Shown here: positions 22,485-22,500 of the stretch, piece by piece
Layout: each line of letters begins with the position of its first letter
Numbering within the stretch: position 1 is the stretch's first letter
Assembly: GCA_905221605.1 (NCBI GenBank)
Contig: CAJNDS010002216.1
Span: 285,001-307,500, forward strand
Length of the DNA stretch: 22,500 bases
DNA from: Symbiodinium natans
Lineage: Eukaryota; Sar; Dinophyceae; Suessiales; Symbiodiniaceae
Direction: 5' to 3'
Notes under the pieces: model-generated
What the model saw: the letters and a program-made list of their open reading frames with translations, nothing else
Databases searched by the model: none
What the model was told of the DNA's origin: nothing
Position numbers and translations under genes: made by a program

Positions 22485-22500
22485 CTGCGGGGGCTGGGGT

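Noticed and set aside
1-22500. Eimeria-type genome
   Set aside because: Eimeria has telomere-like AAACCCT repeats, but it also has abundant CAG repeats in coding sequence, which I do not see. GC-AG introns also point elsewhere. It is not excluded with certainty.
1-22500. CRISPR array or bacterial operon
   Set aside because: The heptamer arrays have no spacers, and there are no ribosome-binding-site-led ORFs or cas-like genes.

Overview
The window looks like eukaryotic nuclear DNA, and most of its length is non-coding. Its main signature is the heptamer TTTAGGG/CCCTAAA, in roughly forty separate arrays (about 3 to 29 units) scattered in both orientations and embedded in decayed telomere-like sequence. 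No bacterial-style gene, long ORF, rRNA or tRNA gene, CRISPR array or transposase is visible. The ORFs above 60 codons are almost all accidental readings through arrays, minisatellites or intron sequence.

Between the arrays lie short GC-rich islands that read as exons on the minus strand. From about 22.48 kb down to 8.04 kb I can chain fifteen of them into one continuous frame. Splice phases match at every junction, every acceptor is AG, and the donors are GC (a majority) or GT. The chain is 939 nt (313 codons) and is open at both ends. The peptide is modular. Motifs of the type YYVAGDFNFW / VGSWDD, VAEVVV, GVEYFQFLFE, NKDWDQSFYP / NWMALVYP, GPDxxG...WRL and GYRVRLTL...VDW recur in the same order, giving the tail of one module, one whole module, and most of a third. 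Introns are 140 bp to about 4 kb and are filled with telomere-type arrays and small inverted-repeat elements. I do not assign the domain to a named family; the VGSW/aromatic motif suggests a beta-sandwich, perhaps carbohydrate-binding-like, but that is speculation.

Layout. 1-8.0 kb: dense degenerate telomere-like DNA, a C-rich minisatellite (1.98-2.53 kb), several inverted-repeat elements and isolated exon candidates (best at 1.21-1.29 kb, minus strand) that I could not chain. 8.0-18.3 kb: the exon-rich part of the minus-strand gene. 18.3-22.4 kb: probably one large intron, perhaps with a further exon near 20.45 kb. 22.42-22.48 kb: the most upstream exon seen; the gene continues beyond the window.

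At least seven families of short non-autonomous elements are present, several as terminal-inverted-repeat (TIR) hairpins of 75-195 bp. Two families each have one copy lacking a heptamer array and one copy with an array inside it. This suggests that arrays arise or insert at short TTTAGGG-like seeds.

Organism: TTTAGGG repeats, very short exons and frequent GC-AG introns fit an alveolate alga, a dinoflagellate most naturally. Plants, other algae and Eimeria-like coccidia share the heptamer, so this is an inference.
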